Below are positions 1-6,905 of a stretch of 14,154 nt of DNA, in pieces. The stretch lies in the NCBI GenBank assembly GCA_004554245.1, contig SFND01000031.1:1-14154 (forward strand), in the 5' to 3' direction. The notes beneath the pieces were generated by a model, which was not told the origin of the DNA, searched no databases, and worked only from the letters and a program-made list of their open reading frames with translations. Source of the stretch: Oribacterium sp. (GTDB taxonomy: Bacteria; Bacillota_A; Clostridia; Lachnospirales; Lachnospiraceae). The number at the start of each line of letters is the position of its first letter. Positions within the stretch are counted from its first letter, which is position 1. A program made the position numbers and the translations under genes.

Positions 1-696
1 ATGATGGAAGGAATTCTTCCATAAGTCAAATGTGATCAGCCCCTGTTCCAGCGTATCTGCCGAAACCAGAATTTTAAGTGCCTCCTTCACTTCCAGCGAA
101 GCTACGATGGCCGTCGCCGGAGATAAAACGCCGGCTGTACTGCAGGTTTTCTGTGTACTCTGATTCATAAATGGCTCTACCGTTCCCGTTACACACGAAA
201 AGCATGCTCCTCCCGGTAAAAAGCTCATCGTCATGCCCTGCGCTTCTACCGCTCCGCCATAGATCCAGGGCTTACGGAGCTTTACACATACTTCATTGAT
301 AAGATAGCGTGTTTCCAGATTATCCGTACCATCCAGGATGAGGTCTACATCCTGCAGAAAGCTTTCTGCATTTCCATAATTAAAATCCTCCGGAAAAGCC
401 TCCACCTGCACTTCTGAATTGATGCTGTGCAGATGCTGTGCACAGGCTTCCACTTTTAATCTGTGCATACGCGCATCTTCTTCATCGTACAGCATCTGGC
501 GCTGTAAGTTATGCAGTTCGACAAAATCCCGGTCAATGAGGCACAAAAAGCCGATACCGGCTCTTGTAAGTTCTTCCGCGATGACGGTTCCGAGTGCTCC
601 CAGTCCGATGATGGCCACCCTGCTTCGTCTTATCTTTTCCTGTCCGTCTTTCCCGATTCCAAAGAGACGTTCCTGCCGGGAATATCGATCATTCAT
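1..696 (-). CDS. ThiF/MoeB-family E1-like adenylyltransferase (3' end cut by window edge)
   Basis: I translated this frame by hand: 232 codons are visible and the C-terminus lies beyond the left edge. Enzymes of this family adenylate the C-terminal glycine of a ubiquitin-fold sulfur carrier (ThiS or MoaD) in the cytoplasm. Visible features: an N-terminal SRQERLFGIG block; nucleotide-binding GLGALG at residues 31-36; DRDFVELHNLQRQ at 55-67, including the Arg used in ATP binding; DGTDN at 122-126; a zinc-type CFSC at 165-168; and TCSTAGVLSP from 184, where the catalytic cysteine of MoeB/ThiF lies (Cys185). The layout resembles Bacillus-type ThiF. The start at 696 has GGGAGAGG just upstream; an in-frame ATG at 708 is less likely. 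The gene is divergent from a MoaD/ThiS-like gene, its probable substrate. ThiF, MoeB and HesA roles cannot be separated without the missing end and the neighbours. Confidence 0.9.
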   Translation of the reverse strand, partial: MNDRYSRQERLFGIGKDGQEKIRRSRVAIIGLGALGTVIAEELTRAGIGFLCLIDRDFVELHNLQRQMLYDEEDARMHRLKVEACAQHLHSINSEVQVEAFPEDFNYGNAESFLQDVDLILDGTDNLETRYLINEVCVKLRKPWIYGGAVEAQGMTMSFLPGGACFSCVTGTVEPFMNQSTQKTCSTAGVLSPATAIVASLEVKEALKILVSADTLEQGLITFDLWKNSFHH

Positions 697-788
697 GTCC
701 TCTCCCATCTTATCCCGTTAAAATCGCAAACGATGTCCCGAATAATTCCCATTTCCAGCATAGTACATTTAACATCCAGCTTATGTAA

Positions 789-817
789 TATATAACTTAT
801 TTTTCGGATTAGGTCAA
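789..817 (-). promoter_or_regulatory. Sigma-A-type promoter for the thiF/moeB-like gene
   Basis: On the minus strand, TTGACC (817-812) is followed by exactly 17 nt and TATATA (794-789). Transcription would start near 782, giving a leader of about 85 nt before the ATG at 696. The match is seen in the sequence; activity is inferred. Confidence 0.6.
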
Positions 818-836
818 ACGTTTACATCATTTCCGC

Positions 837-867
837 TTGCCTAAAGACTCATTTCGTTGGATAATAT
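837..867 (+). promoter_or_regulatory. Possible promoter for the MoaD/ThiS-like gene
   Basis: TTGCCT (837-842) and TAATAT (862-867) are separated by 19 nt, longer than ideal; TATAAG at 865-870 overlaps. A start near 875 would make the upstream ATG at 882 unusable and supports the downstream start at 960. This is a weak match, offered because the divergent arrangement requires a plus-strand promoter in this interval. Confidence 0.3.
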
Positions 868-959
868 AAGCATTACGAAGGATGTGTTTGATGATAACCG
901 TATGCTTGAATCATTCATCGATTCTACGATCAGCATGCGCAAAGGGAAAGAAGGTCCTT

Positions 960-1205
960 ATGGGATGGCATGGCGAATTTAAGATTCATGTGAAATTCAT
1001 GGATGAAGAAACGGATCCGGAAATTCGTCCGGGAACCACGCTGAAGGAATTTATTATGCGCTTCATGGAAGATAATCTGCTTGATAATAAGGACAGCGGA
1101 TGCTTCGTGAATTGTAACGGTGAAAACATGACCGATAAACTGGATTATATTTTAAAAGAAGGTGATCAGTTAAACATCTCGCTCATGTTGCTTGGTGGAG
1201 GTTAA
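960..1205 (+). CDS. MoaD/ThiS-like ubiquitin-fold sulfur-carrier protein
   Basis: A small (81-residue) beta-grasp-type protein ending Leu-Leu-Gly-Gly-Gly. In MoaD and ThiS the C-terminal diglycine is adenylated by MoeB or ThiF and then carries sulfur as a thiocarboxylate for molybdopterin/tungstopterin or thiazole synthesis. Visible signs of the family are the first strand KIHVKFM, the turn-and-helix GTTLKEFIMRFMEDNLL, the late segment LKEGDQLNISLML and the terminal glycines. The open frame extends to 882, but the start at 960 is preferred: it has AAGAAGG at good spacing and gives the usual family length. A GAAGGA-preceded ATG at 891 is the alternative. Three glycines rather than two at the end is slightly unusual. 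The divergent E1-like gene is the likely activating partner; which pathway it serves is not shown. Confidence 0.75.
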   Translation: MGWHGEFKIHVKFMDEETDPEIRPGTTLKEFIMRFMEDNLLDNKDSGCFVNCNGENMTDKLDYILKEGDQLNISLMLLGGG

Positions 1206-1208
1206 AGT

Positions 1209-1400
1209 ATGGATATTACGATGGGCAATCTGCGTCACGCATGCAAGTACTACTTCTGGGAGATTGATTTTTACAACGAACATGGTGGCGAGCATACCTG
1301 CAGCTACCAGGGCAACCTTGCCAGGGATGGGCAGGCCGGTACCTGTTCTGAGGAAATCTGCCCATTTCTTACCCATGCAGACGATGAAGGATGCGAGTAA
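1209..1400 (+). CDS. Small cysteine-rich protein, function unknown
   Basis: 63 residues, starting 3 nt after the stop of the MoaD/ThiS-like gene. It has an excellent ribosome-binding site: GGAGG that also encodes the terminal glycines of the upstream gene, 7 nt before ATG. Translational coupling is therefore likely. There are five cysteines (HAC near residue 12, HTC near 31, TCSEEIC near 46-51, GC at 62) and several histidines; there is no signal peptide or membrane segment. The spacing suggests metal or Fe-S binding or thiol chemistry, which would suit a partner of a sulfur carrier, but I do not recognise the family. Longer frames overlapping it on both strands lack comparable start sites. 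A terminator follows at 1483. Confidence 0.6.
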   Translation: MDITMGNLRHACKYYFWEIDFYNEHGGEHTCSYQGNLARDGQAGTCSEEICPFLTHADDEGCE

Positions 1401-1482
1401 GCTTCTGTCCTTCAGCTGCGAAGCGCATGGACTGCGCATGATAGCTGGATGAAAAATCAGCAGCACTGGTCTTCGCATACGA

Positions 1483-1517
1483 AACGCCCGGAAACATTCC
1501 GGGCGTTCTCAGTTTTT
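1483..1517 (+). terminator. Intrinsic terminator after the cysteine-rich gene
   Basis: A perfect 11-bp inverted repeat, AACGCCCGGAA / TTCCGGGCGTT, with a 3-nt loop, is followed 5 nt later by five T residues (1513-1517). The T-run is slightly displaced from the stem. It separates two convergent transcription units and may also stop minus-strand transcripts, although the minus-side T-run is only three bases. Confidence 0.65.
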
Positions 1518-1533
1518 CAGTGCGTCTGGCTCA

Positions 1534-1614
1534 CTACATAATCGAAAGCAATCCGCCTGCCTTTTTCTCCATCATCCGGTCGAGGTCCTCGACCCTGCTT
1601 TTTCTGATTTCCAT
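1534..1614 (-). pseudogene. Probable remnant of a GNAT acetyltransferase gene (N-terminal fragment)
   Basis: A 26-codon frame 17 nt after the phosphatase stop, with AGAGGA placed 9 nt before its ATG. Its first 15 residues (MEIRKSRVEDLDRMM) have the pattern typical of the N-terminus of GNAT acetyltransferases (hydrophobic-Ile-Arg-Lys, then Asp-Leu-Asp and Met). After about 16 codons it runs into unrelated residues and a stop, so the acetyl-CoA-binding domain is missing. I read it as what remains after a deletion between the his cluster and the low-GC left-hand region. A chance short ORF cannot be excluded. Confidence 0.4.
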
Positions 1615-1631
1615 TCTATTCTTTCCTCTGT

Positions 1632-2576
1632 CTATTCGTTCAATGCCGTCGTCCGCCAGTACAGTGTTCCTCCCGCATCCGGCTTCGTATTCTTCGCAGG
1701 TCGAGAAGCATCATCGGCGCCCACCGCACGCACGAGGAGGTTTGTGTGCGTGAACCCTGCCCAGCGTGCGAGCTCCATCGCCTCCTCGAAGCCGCCGTCG
1801 AGCAGCTCCTTCTGATGCGCATCCGCGGAGATCAGGATCTCTCCGCCGAGCGCATGGAGATGCCGAAGCAGCTCCGGTCGTGGATACAGTTCCCTCTTCC
1901 GCCCGCGGTTCACTGCGCCGCAGTTGATTTCAAACGGCAGCCCGTACGGCACGAGCGCCTCCATGGCCCGCCGCGCCGGCAGAAGGTAACGCTCACTCAT
2001 CTCATCGAGGAAGTGGCCACCATCTGCGCGCGAGAGATCATTGAAGCGCGTGATCAGATCGAAGTGCCCGATAAACGTCGGGTGCAGCCGTGTCGCCACC
2101 ATCGCCTCGAAGCGGTAGTAGTCCGCGGACAGGGCGTAGAAGTCGCCGCCATAGTACTGCCTGCACTGGTCATGGAGCATGCCAATGTCTCCATCCACGC
2201 CGATCAGATCCCAGTTTTCGGAGCCCTCACGGTGCGTCCCGAAGGCAGCCGGTGTCGACCACACAGAAGAGCCAGGCACCGGCACGAAATGCGTCGAACC
2301 GATGGTGTATTCCGCACCGGTCACACAGGACGGGTCGTAGACATTGTCCAGCTCCGCACCTCGGAGGATATCGATTCGGTCGCGGTACGCCACCTGCAGA
2401 CGGCAGATTTCCTGTGCGTAGGCCGCGTAGTCCATCGAGACGCCCGGATCCATGTGCCCGCTGAAGCCGAGATGCGTGAAGCCCTTTCGAAGCGCCTCCT
2501 GCACCACAGCCTCCGCCGCGTCGGAGCCATCACAGAAGGTGGTATGCGTATGATAATTTGCTTTTAAGTTTCTCAT
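1632..2576 (-). CDS. hisJ: Histidinol-phosphatase, PHP family (HisJ/HisK type)
   Basis: Hydrolyses L-histidinol phosphate to L-histidinol, the step before HisD, using a multinuclear metal site. PHP motifs visible: HTH at residues 9-11 with CDG shortly after, GFSGHMD near 40, RGAELD, GSTHF, HPTFIGHFD, EINC, and a C-terminal SADAH that supplies the last metal ligands. At 314 residues it is a little longer than many HisJ proteins, with a polar tail. The start at 2576 is chosen because ACAGGAG lies 5 nt upstream; an in-frame ATG at 2591 would overlap the preceding gene by 4 nt and has a weaker site. It is the last intact gene of the his cluster, consistent with supplying the phosphatase missing from the stand-alone HisB. 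Confidence 0.9.
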   Translation of the reverse strand: MRNLKANYHTHTTFCDGSDAAEAVVQEALRKGFTHLGFSGHMDPGVSMDYAAYAQEICRLQVAYRDRIDILRGAELDNVYDPSCVTGAEYTIGSTHFVPVPGSSVWSTPAAFGTHREGSENWDLIGVDGDIGMLHDQCRQYYGGDFYALSADYYRFEAMVATRLHPTFIGHFDLITRFNDLSRADGGHFLDEMSERYLLPARRAMEALVPYGLPFEINCGAVNRGRKRELYPRPELLRHLHALGGEILISADAHQKELLDGGFEEAMELARWAGFTHTNLLVRAVGADDASRPAKNTKPDAGGTLYWRTTALNE

Positions 2577-2587
2577 GAGAACTCCTG

Positions 2588-3397
2588 TCACATCTCAAAC
2601 GCCGTATCCGAGGCGAAGAAAATGTTGTTCTGCGGCACGAATGGACTGTTCTCGTCATCGCACTGCATGAGAAAGGTGTATGCAAACACCTTCTGAAAAT
2701 TCTTCCGCTCGCGGCGCATCTGAATCGAGTGGAGGCCACGAAGCGCCGTCACCATATTGGCGGCGTAGAGGCCACCATCCGTGAGGCACTGGTGGAACAG
2801 CTGCGCCGACGCCTGCATGGATGCGCTCGACTTATAGCCGATATATGCATCGTTCAGGATGGCGTCGTAGCGGAGTGAATCTTCCTCCGCAGCGGTATGA
2901 GCCTCGCGGTCGCCTGCATTGGCCACCCTCACAGACGCATCCGTAGCGGCAAAGGTTGCGGACAGTTTTTCCAGATATCGGTGGCCGTCGCCGACGATGA
3001 CGCGGAGTCGGTCCGAATACTGTGCCTCCAGCGCGCGCAGACCGAAATAATCCCGCGCGACCTCGACGATCGTCGGGCTAAGCTCCACCACGTCGATCGA
3101 CTTCTCCGGATACTGCTTCAGAAAAAACCGAGGGTAGGCAAAGCCGCCGCCCCCGATCAGCAGTACCCGCTGCGCCGACGGATGCAGGCGGAACGCCCAC
3201 TCGAACTCGCGCATATACTCGAACGCGAGCTCATCCGGACGCAGCGGATCCAGGTACTGCGCCGACTGCATCGCCCCATCGACGAGCAGCAGCCGCATGT
3301 GTTCCTCGTTGTAGAGCCCCTCACAGACCTCGATCGACTGCCCGAGCGGGTCCCGCGTTTTATAAACTGTTTTCTTTTCCTTGATAAACTCTTCCAT
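2588..3397 (-). CDS. Spermidine-synthase-like class I methyltransferase
   Basis: The protein has the Rossmann fold of spermidine synthases and related SAM-dependent methyltransferases: IGGGG at residues 81-85, acidic strand end VVELSP near 102-107, VGDGHRYL near 135-142, and YDAILNDAY near 177-185. The segment before it (LLVDGAMQSAQYLDP) resembles the beta-hairpin domain of spermidine synthases. A polar, Ala-rich stretch (about 146-175) between the last two motifs is longer than usual. The substrate is not known; it may not be a polyamine enzyme. The start at 3397 (269 residues) matches family length and has GAAGAG 6 nt upstream. The frame stays open to a TTG at 3529, but that start lacks a ribosome-binding site. 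The stop lies 11 nt before the hisJ start, so they are probably co-transcribed. Confidence 0.75.
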   Translation of the reverse strand: MEEFIKEKKTVYKTRDPLGQSIEVCEGLYNEEHMRLLLVDGAMQSAQYLDPLRPDELAFEYMREFEWAFRLHPSAQRVLLIGGGGFAYPRFFLKQYPEKSIDVVELSPTIVEVARDYFGLRALEAQYSDRLRVIVGDGHRYLEKLSATFAATDASVRVANAGDREAHTAAEEDSLRYDAILNDAYIGYKSSASMQASAQLFHQCLTDGGLYAANMVTALRGLHSIQMRRERKNFQKVFAYTFLMQCDDENSPFVPQNNIFFASDTAFEM

Positions 3398-3539
3398 GTA
3401 CAGCTCTTCGTTCTCCCACAGATTTTGCCCCTTGGTACTCGCCTGGCAGGCATGATACCTGAAAATACCGCAGAACATGCCTACACTCCCGAAATTCACC
3501 ATCATGAACCGCAGGCACGTTTCCTTCAAAAGCCAGACA

Positions 3540-4085
3540 TCATGCCTGCGTCACCTTCTTCTCCGCCGCGAGTGCTTCCTGAATCCGCTGATAGTGCAGG
3601 AATTCATCCGCCTCGTGCAGCGCGCGGATCTCGTCCATCGTCGCCATGCGGAAGTCGATGGCCTCCGACTGCTCGATCGTCACGTCCGCATCCGCGAACT
3701 CCAGCTTCACATGATAGATATCGACGAAATAGTTGTCGCCGCGCTTCAGGTCCTCGTTGCGGTACCCGTAGATCGGCGTCCGCATCACCGCCGGCACCGC
3801 TGAAATATCGAGTCCGGTCTCCTCGCGCACCTCGCGCGTCACCGCGGTGAAGCTGTCCTCGCCTGCCAGCGCCCCGCCACCGGAAATCTCCCAGGCCCCC
3901 GCCGCCCACTTCTTCGTGCGCGCACGCTGCGTGATGAGAAAACGCCCGTCCGACGGCCGCTCGATCAGCGCCAGCACGTAGAGCATGAACTCGCCCGCCT
4001 GCAGGAAGCTGCTACGCGGCACGACACGGCCCGTCCGGCGCTTCTCGCTGTCATATATATCCATTCGCTCGTCTTTTGAATCCAT
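3540..4085 (-). CDS. NUDIX hydrolase
   Basis: A 181-residue protein with a perfect NUDIX box (GX5EX7REUXEEXGU) at residues 70-92, containing REVREETGL. NUDIX enzymes cleave nucleoside diphosphates linked to another group. The N-terminal IYDSEKRRTGR is typical of the subgroup resembling isopentenyl-diphosphate isomerase or YfcD-like proteins. Start at 4085 is chosen for the GGGGAAGAAGAG upstream; an ATG at 4106 in the same frame is possible and would start 32 nt after the hisI stop. The gene sits inside the his cluster directly after hisI. Because hisE, which hydrolyses the diphosphate of phosphoribosyl-ATP, is missing here, a role in that step is a tempting but unproven idea: HisE belongs to the MazG-like fold, not NUDIX. 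Confidence 0.85.
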   Translation of the reverse strand: MDSKDERMDIYDSEKRRTGRVVPRSSFLQAGEFMLYVLALIERPSDGRFLITQRARTKKWAAGAWEISGGGALAGEDSFTAVTREVREETGLDISAVPAVMRTPIYGYRNEDLKRGDNYFVDIYHVKLEFADADVTIEQSEAIDFRMATMDEIRALHEADEFLHYQRIQEALAAEKKVTQA

Positions 4086-4138
4086 CTCTTCTTCCCCACA
4101 TCTCATTTTCTTCGATCAATGCCTCTGCCGTCAGCTTC

Positions 4139-4525
4139 TCACTTCCCGCACGGCTTTTCCCCCGATACTTCCGGTCGGTTCTCCGCCCATTCTTTATATA
4201 AAGAATCATCGAAACAGCTGTCATTCCCGCGGTGGCACGCCGGGCCATCCTTCCGGACCTGCACGAGAATCGCGTCACGGTCACAGTCCGCTTCCATCGT
4301 CACGATGTGCTGGTAGTTTCCGCTCGTCGCGCCCTTCAGCCAGAGCTCCTGACGCGAGCGGGACCAGAAGCAGGTGAGCCCCTTCTCCAGTGTGATACGA
4401 AGCGACTCCCTGTTCATGTACGCCAGCGTCAGCACGCGCTTCGTCTCGACATCCTGTACGATGCACGGCACCAGCCCCTTCTCGTCAAACTTCACCTTCT
4501 CAATATCAAATGTTTCGACTGCCAT
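4139..4525 (-). CDS. hisI: Phosphoribosyl-AMP cyclohydrolase
   Basis: Opens the adenine ring of phosphoribosyl-AMP to give the ProFAR precursor for HisA. 128 residues. The motif WSRSRQELWLKGATSGN (54-70) is present. The DCDRD magnesium motif (80-84) and the zinc cysteines Cys81, Cys97 and Cys104 show the expected 16- and 7-residue spacing. The protein ends about 20 residues after this site, so there is no fused HisE domain. AGGG lies about 5 nt upstream of the CAGGA that abuts ATG. The 113-nt spacer from hisF is AT-rich and holds a weak promoter-like pair (TTGCTT and TATAGT, only 15 nt apart), so an internal promoter is possible but not convincing. Confidence 0.95.
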   Translation of the reverse strand: MAVETFDIEKVKFDEKGLVPCIVQDVETKRVLTLAYMNRESLRITLEKGLTCFWSRSRQELWLKGATSGNYQHIVTMEADCDRDAILVQVRKDGPACHRGNDSCFDDSLYKEWAENRPEVSGEKPCGK

Positions 4526-4638
4526 TCCTGCCCTCTCCTCATCTGTGATACGCTGTCAACATTGTACTATAGAACGTAAAAAATGGAAGCAACACTCTGA
4601 ATGTACACTTCAAAATGTGCCCCCATCTTTACTGTGAA

Positions 4639-5397
4639 TCAACGTCTGACCGGGATGCCTTCCGCCTGGAGTCTCGCCTTCAGGTCTTCGATTTTCACCT
4701 CACCGAAGTGGAAGATCGAGGCGGCGAGGCCGGCAGAGATGTCCGGAATCTCGTGAAACAGTGTCACGAAATCCTCGATGGAGCCGGCACCGCCGGATGC
4801 GATGACCGGCACCTTCACGAGCTGATTCACCGCCGCGAGCATCTCGAGGTCGAAGCCCTGCTTCACCCCGTCGGTGTCGATCGAGTTCAGCACGACCTCA
4901 CCCGCACCACGTTTCACGCCATCCCGGATCCACTCGAGTGCATCCATGCCGGTATCGATGCGTCCGCCGTTCAGGAACACATGATAGCTTCCGTCCACGC
5001 GCTTCGCATCCACCGACAGCACCACACACTGATTACCGTACTTCTCTGCCGCTGCATTGATGAGATCCGGATTCTTGATCGCGCCCGAATTCACCGACAC
5101 CTTATCAGCACCGCACTTCAGCACACGGTCGAAATCATCGACGGTGTTGATGCCGCCGCCCACGGTCAGCGGGATGAAAATCTGCCGCGCGACCGCGGTC
5201 AGGATGTCCGTGAAGAGCTTCCGCCCCTCGAAGCTCGCGGTGATGTCATAGAACACGAGCTCATCCGCGCCCGCATCGCTGTAGTATTTCCCGAGCTCCA
5301 CCGGGCTGCTCACATCGCGCAGTCCCTCGAAATTGACGCCCTTCACCACGCGCCCGTCGCGCACATCCAGGCACGGAATAATTCGTTTCGTAATCAT
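4639..5397 (-). CDS. hisF: Imidazole glycerol phosphate synthase, cyclase subunit
   Basis: A (beta/alpha)8-barrel that takes ammonia from HisH and converts PRFAR to imidazole glycerol phosphate plus AICAR. 252 residues, the usual length. The two catalytic aspartates are at their family positions, Asp11 (IIPCLD) and Asp130 (VLSVDAKR). The phosphate-binding VGGGI near 79-83 and ASGGAGS motifs are also present. The start at 5397 (MITKRIIP) is the family start and has GAGG about 8 nt upstream; the frame extends 16 codons further up without support. A 125-nt spacer without a gene separates it from hisA. Confidence 0.97.
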   Translation of the reverse strand: MITKRIIPCLDVRDGRVVKGVNFEGLRDVSSPVELGKYYSDAGADELVFYDITASFEGRKLFTDILTAVARQIFIPLTVGGGINTVDDFDRVLKCGADKVSVNSGAIKNPDLINAAAEKYGNQCVVLSVDAKRVDGSYHVFLNGGRIDTGMDALEWIRDGVKRGAGEVVLNSIDTDGVKQGFDLEMLAAVNQLVKVPVIASGGAGSIEDFVTLFHEIPDISAGLAASIFHFGEVKIEDLKARLQAEGIPVRR

Positions 5398-5522
5398 CTC
5401 TGTTACCTCATCATCTGCCTTCGGCCAATGCACTTTCACAGGCACCGTCCGCTGCGTTCTGTCAGCAAGACTTCACCGATCTCCCGATGTCGCCTGCCAA
5501 AGCATCCCTACTGCCCGACACA

Positions 5523-6239
5523 TCATCCGCGTGCGACGTCCAGCGCATCCTTCAGCTTGATGGTGCCGTTGTACATCGCCTTGCCGAGAATCGCGCCATA
5601 GAGCCCCATGTCGCGGAGTGCCCGGATGTCCTCGAGCGTCGACACGCCGCCGGACGCGGTGATGTCGATGCCGTCAAGCCAGCTCAGGCGCTCATACAAC
5701 GGCAGATTCGTGCCCTTCATCGCGCCGTCCTTCGAGATATCCGTGACGATCGCGGTCTTCACACCGAGGCTTCGCAGCTTCCACAGGAAGTCGAACATAT
5801 CGACATCGAGGACCTCGACCCAGCCCTTGACGGCCACCCGGCCATCCTTCGCATCGACGCCCACGGCGATCCGCTCGCCCCAGCGCCCCACCGCATCCCG
5901 CAGGAAATCCTCATCCGTCACGGCCTTCGTGCCGAGGATGACCCGCGCGACACCGGCATTCAGATAGCGCTCGATCATCTCGAGACTGCGGATCCCACCG
6001 CCGATCTCCACCTGGAGCTTCGTCTCATGGCAGATTGCCGCCACCACATCGAAGTTCGGCGTCGTGCCGTCCTTCGCGCCCTCGAGGTCCACGAGATGCA
6101 GCCAGCGTCCGCCGTCCGCCTCGATGCCCCGGGCTGTCGCCACCGGGTCCTCGCTGTACACTGTCATCTTCTGGTAGTCGCCCTTCAGAAGCCGTACTAC
6201 CTTATGGTCATATAAATCAATCGCTGGAAACAGCAGCAT
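5523..6239 (-). CDS. hisA: ProFAR isomerase (1-(5-phosphoribosyl)-5-[(phosphoribosylamino)methylideneamino]imidazole-4-carboxamide isomerase)
   Basis: Performs the Amadori rearrangement of ProFAR to PRFAR. 238 residues, full length, homologous to HisF. Catalytic Asp8 (FPAIDL) and an aspartate in VGVDAKDG (129) are present, with IGGGIRS and TDISKDG phosphate-binding loops. GAGGAGG overlaps the hisH stop and lies 4 nt before the ATG; the hisH-hisA gap is 9 nt, so the two are translationally linked. Confidence 0.97.
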   Translation of the reverse strand: MLLFPAIDLYDHKVVRLLKGDYQKMTVYSEDPVATARGIEADGGRWLHLVDLEGAKDGTTPNFDVVAAICHETKLQVEIGGGIRSLEMIERYLNAGVARVILGTKAVTDEDFLRDAVGRWGERIAVGVDAKDGRVAVKGWVEVLDVDMFDFLWKLRSLGVKTAIVTDISKDGAMKGTNLPLYERLSWLDGIDITASGGVSTLEDIRALRDMGLYGAILGKAMYNGTIKLKDALDVARG

Positions 6240-6248
6240 AGTTCCTCC

Positions 6249-6857
6249 TCACAGTGCAGCAAACGCCTTCAGGATCTTCAGGCCGACAGCCCCGCTCTTC
6301 TCCGGGTGAAACTGCGTGCCATAGACATTGCCCTTCTGAACTGCGGCGGTCAGCGGCACACCGTACTCCGCGGTCGCCGTCAGATGCGCGTCACAGTCGA
6401 AGGCCGCGAAGCTGTGCACGAAGTACACACAGTCGCCCTCCGTGAGATCGCGGAAGAGCGGGCAGTCATCCACGAAGTGCAACGCATTCCAGCCCATGTG
6501 CGGGATGTCGAGATGCGCCGGGATCACACCCTCGATCGGACGCACCTCACCCGGAATCAGCCCGAGGCCCTCATGCTCCCCATACTCGAGGGAGCGGTCG
6601 AACAGCAGCTGCATGCCGAGGCAGATCCCGAGAAACGGCTTCCCCGTCGCCGCCTGCGCCTTCACGAAATCGAAGAGCCCGCAGTCGCGCAGCTTCTGCA
6701 CGGCGTCACCGAACGCACCGACCCCCGGCAGGATCACATGATCCGCCTGCCGGATGACCTCCTGATCCGCCGTCACCACCACCTCCTCGCCGATCGCTCT
6801 GAGAGAGCTCTGCAGCGAGAAGAGATTTCCCACGCCATAATCGATGATTGCAATCAT
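6249..6857 (-). CDS. hisH: Imidazole glycerol phosphate synthase, glutaminase subunit
   Basis: Class I glutamine amidotransferase that supplies ammonia to HisF. 202 residues. Seen: start block IAIIDYGVGN; oxyanion region LPGVGAFGD; catalytic Cys79 in LGICLGMQ; and the His-Glu pair in FHPEKS near the C-terminus. The start at 6857 has AAAGGA 5 nt upstream; the frame runs 22 codons further upstream into the AT-rich array region without family similarity. It is the first gene after the interruption that separates it from hisD, so it probably has its own promoter. Confidence 0.97.
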   Translation of the reverse strand: MIAIIDYGVGNLFSLQSSLRAIGEEVVVTADQEVIRQADHVILPGVGAFGDAVQKLRDCGLFDFVKAQAATGKPFLGICLGMQLLFDRSLEYGEHEGLGLIPGEVRPIEGVIPAHLDIPHMGWNALHFVDDCPLFRDLTEGDCVYFVHSFAAFDCDAHLTATAEYGVPLTAAVQKGNVYGTQFHPEKSGAVGLKILKAFAAL

Positions 6858-6905
6858 AGTCGTCCTTTCAATCTGATTTTCCCAATCGGTTTTTCTGGTA
6901 CTTCC

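Noticed and set aside
1170..1478. Minus-strand and alternative plus-strand frames over the small cysteine-rich gene
   Set aside because: No convincing ribosome-binding sites; the 1209-1400 frame has an ideal one and follows the upstream gene directly.
1578..1604. GGTCGAGG/CCTCGACC inverted repeat followed by a T-run on the plus strand
   Set aside because: The palindrome leaves no room for a loop unless it opens to about 5-6 pairs, and it lies inside the GNAT remnant downstream of a better terminator; not called separately.
1746..2567. Long plus-strand open frame opposite hisJ
   Set aside because: Arg/His-rich translation without family features, antisense to a PHP phosphatase with intact motifs; a product of GC-rich codon use.
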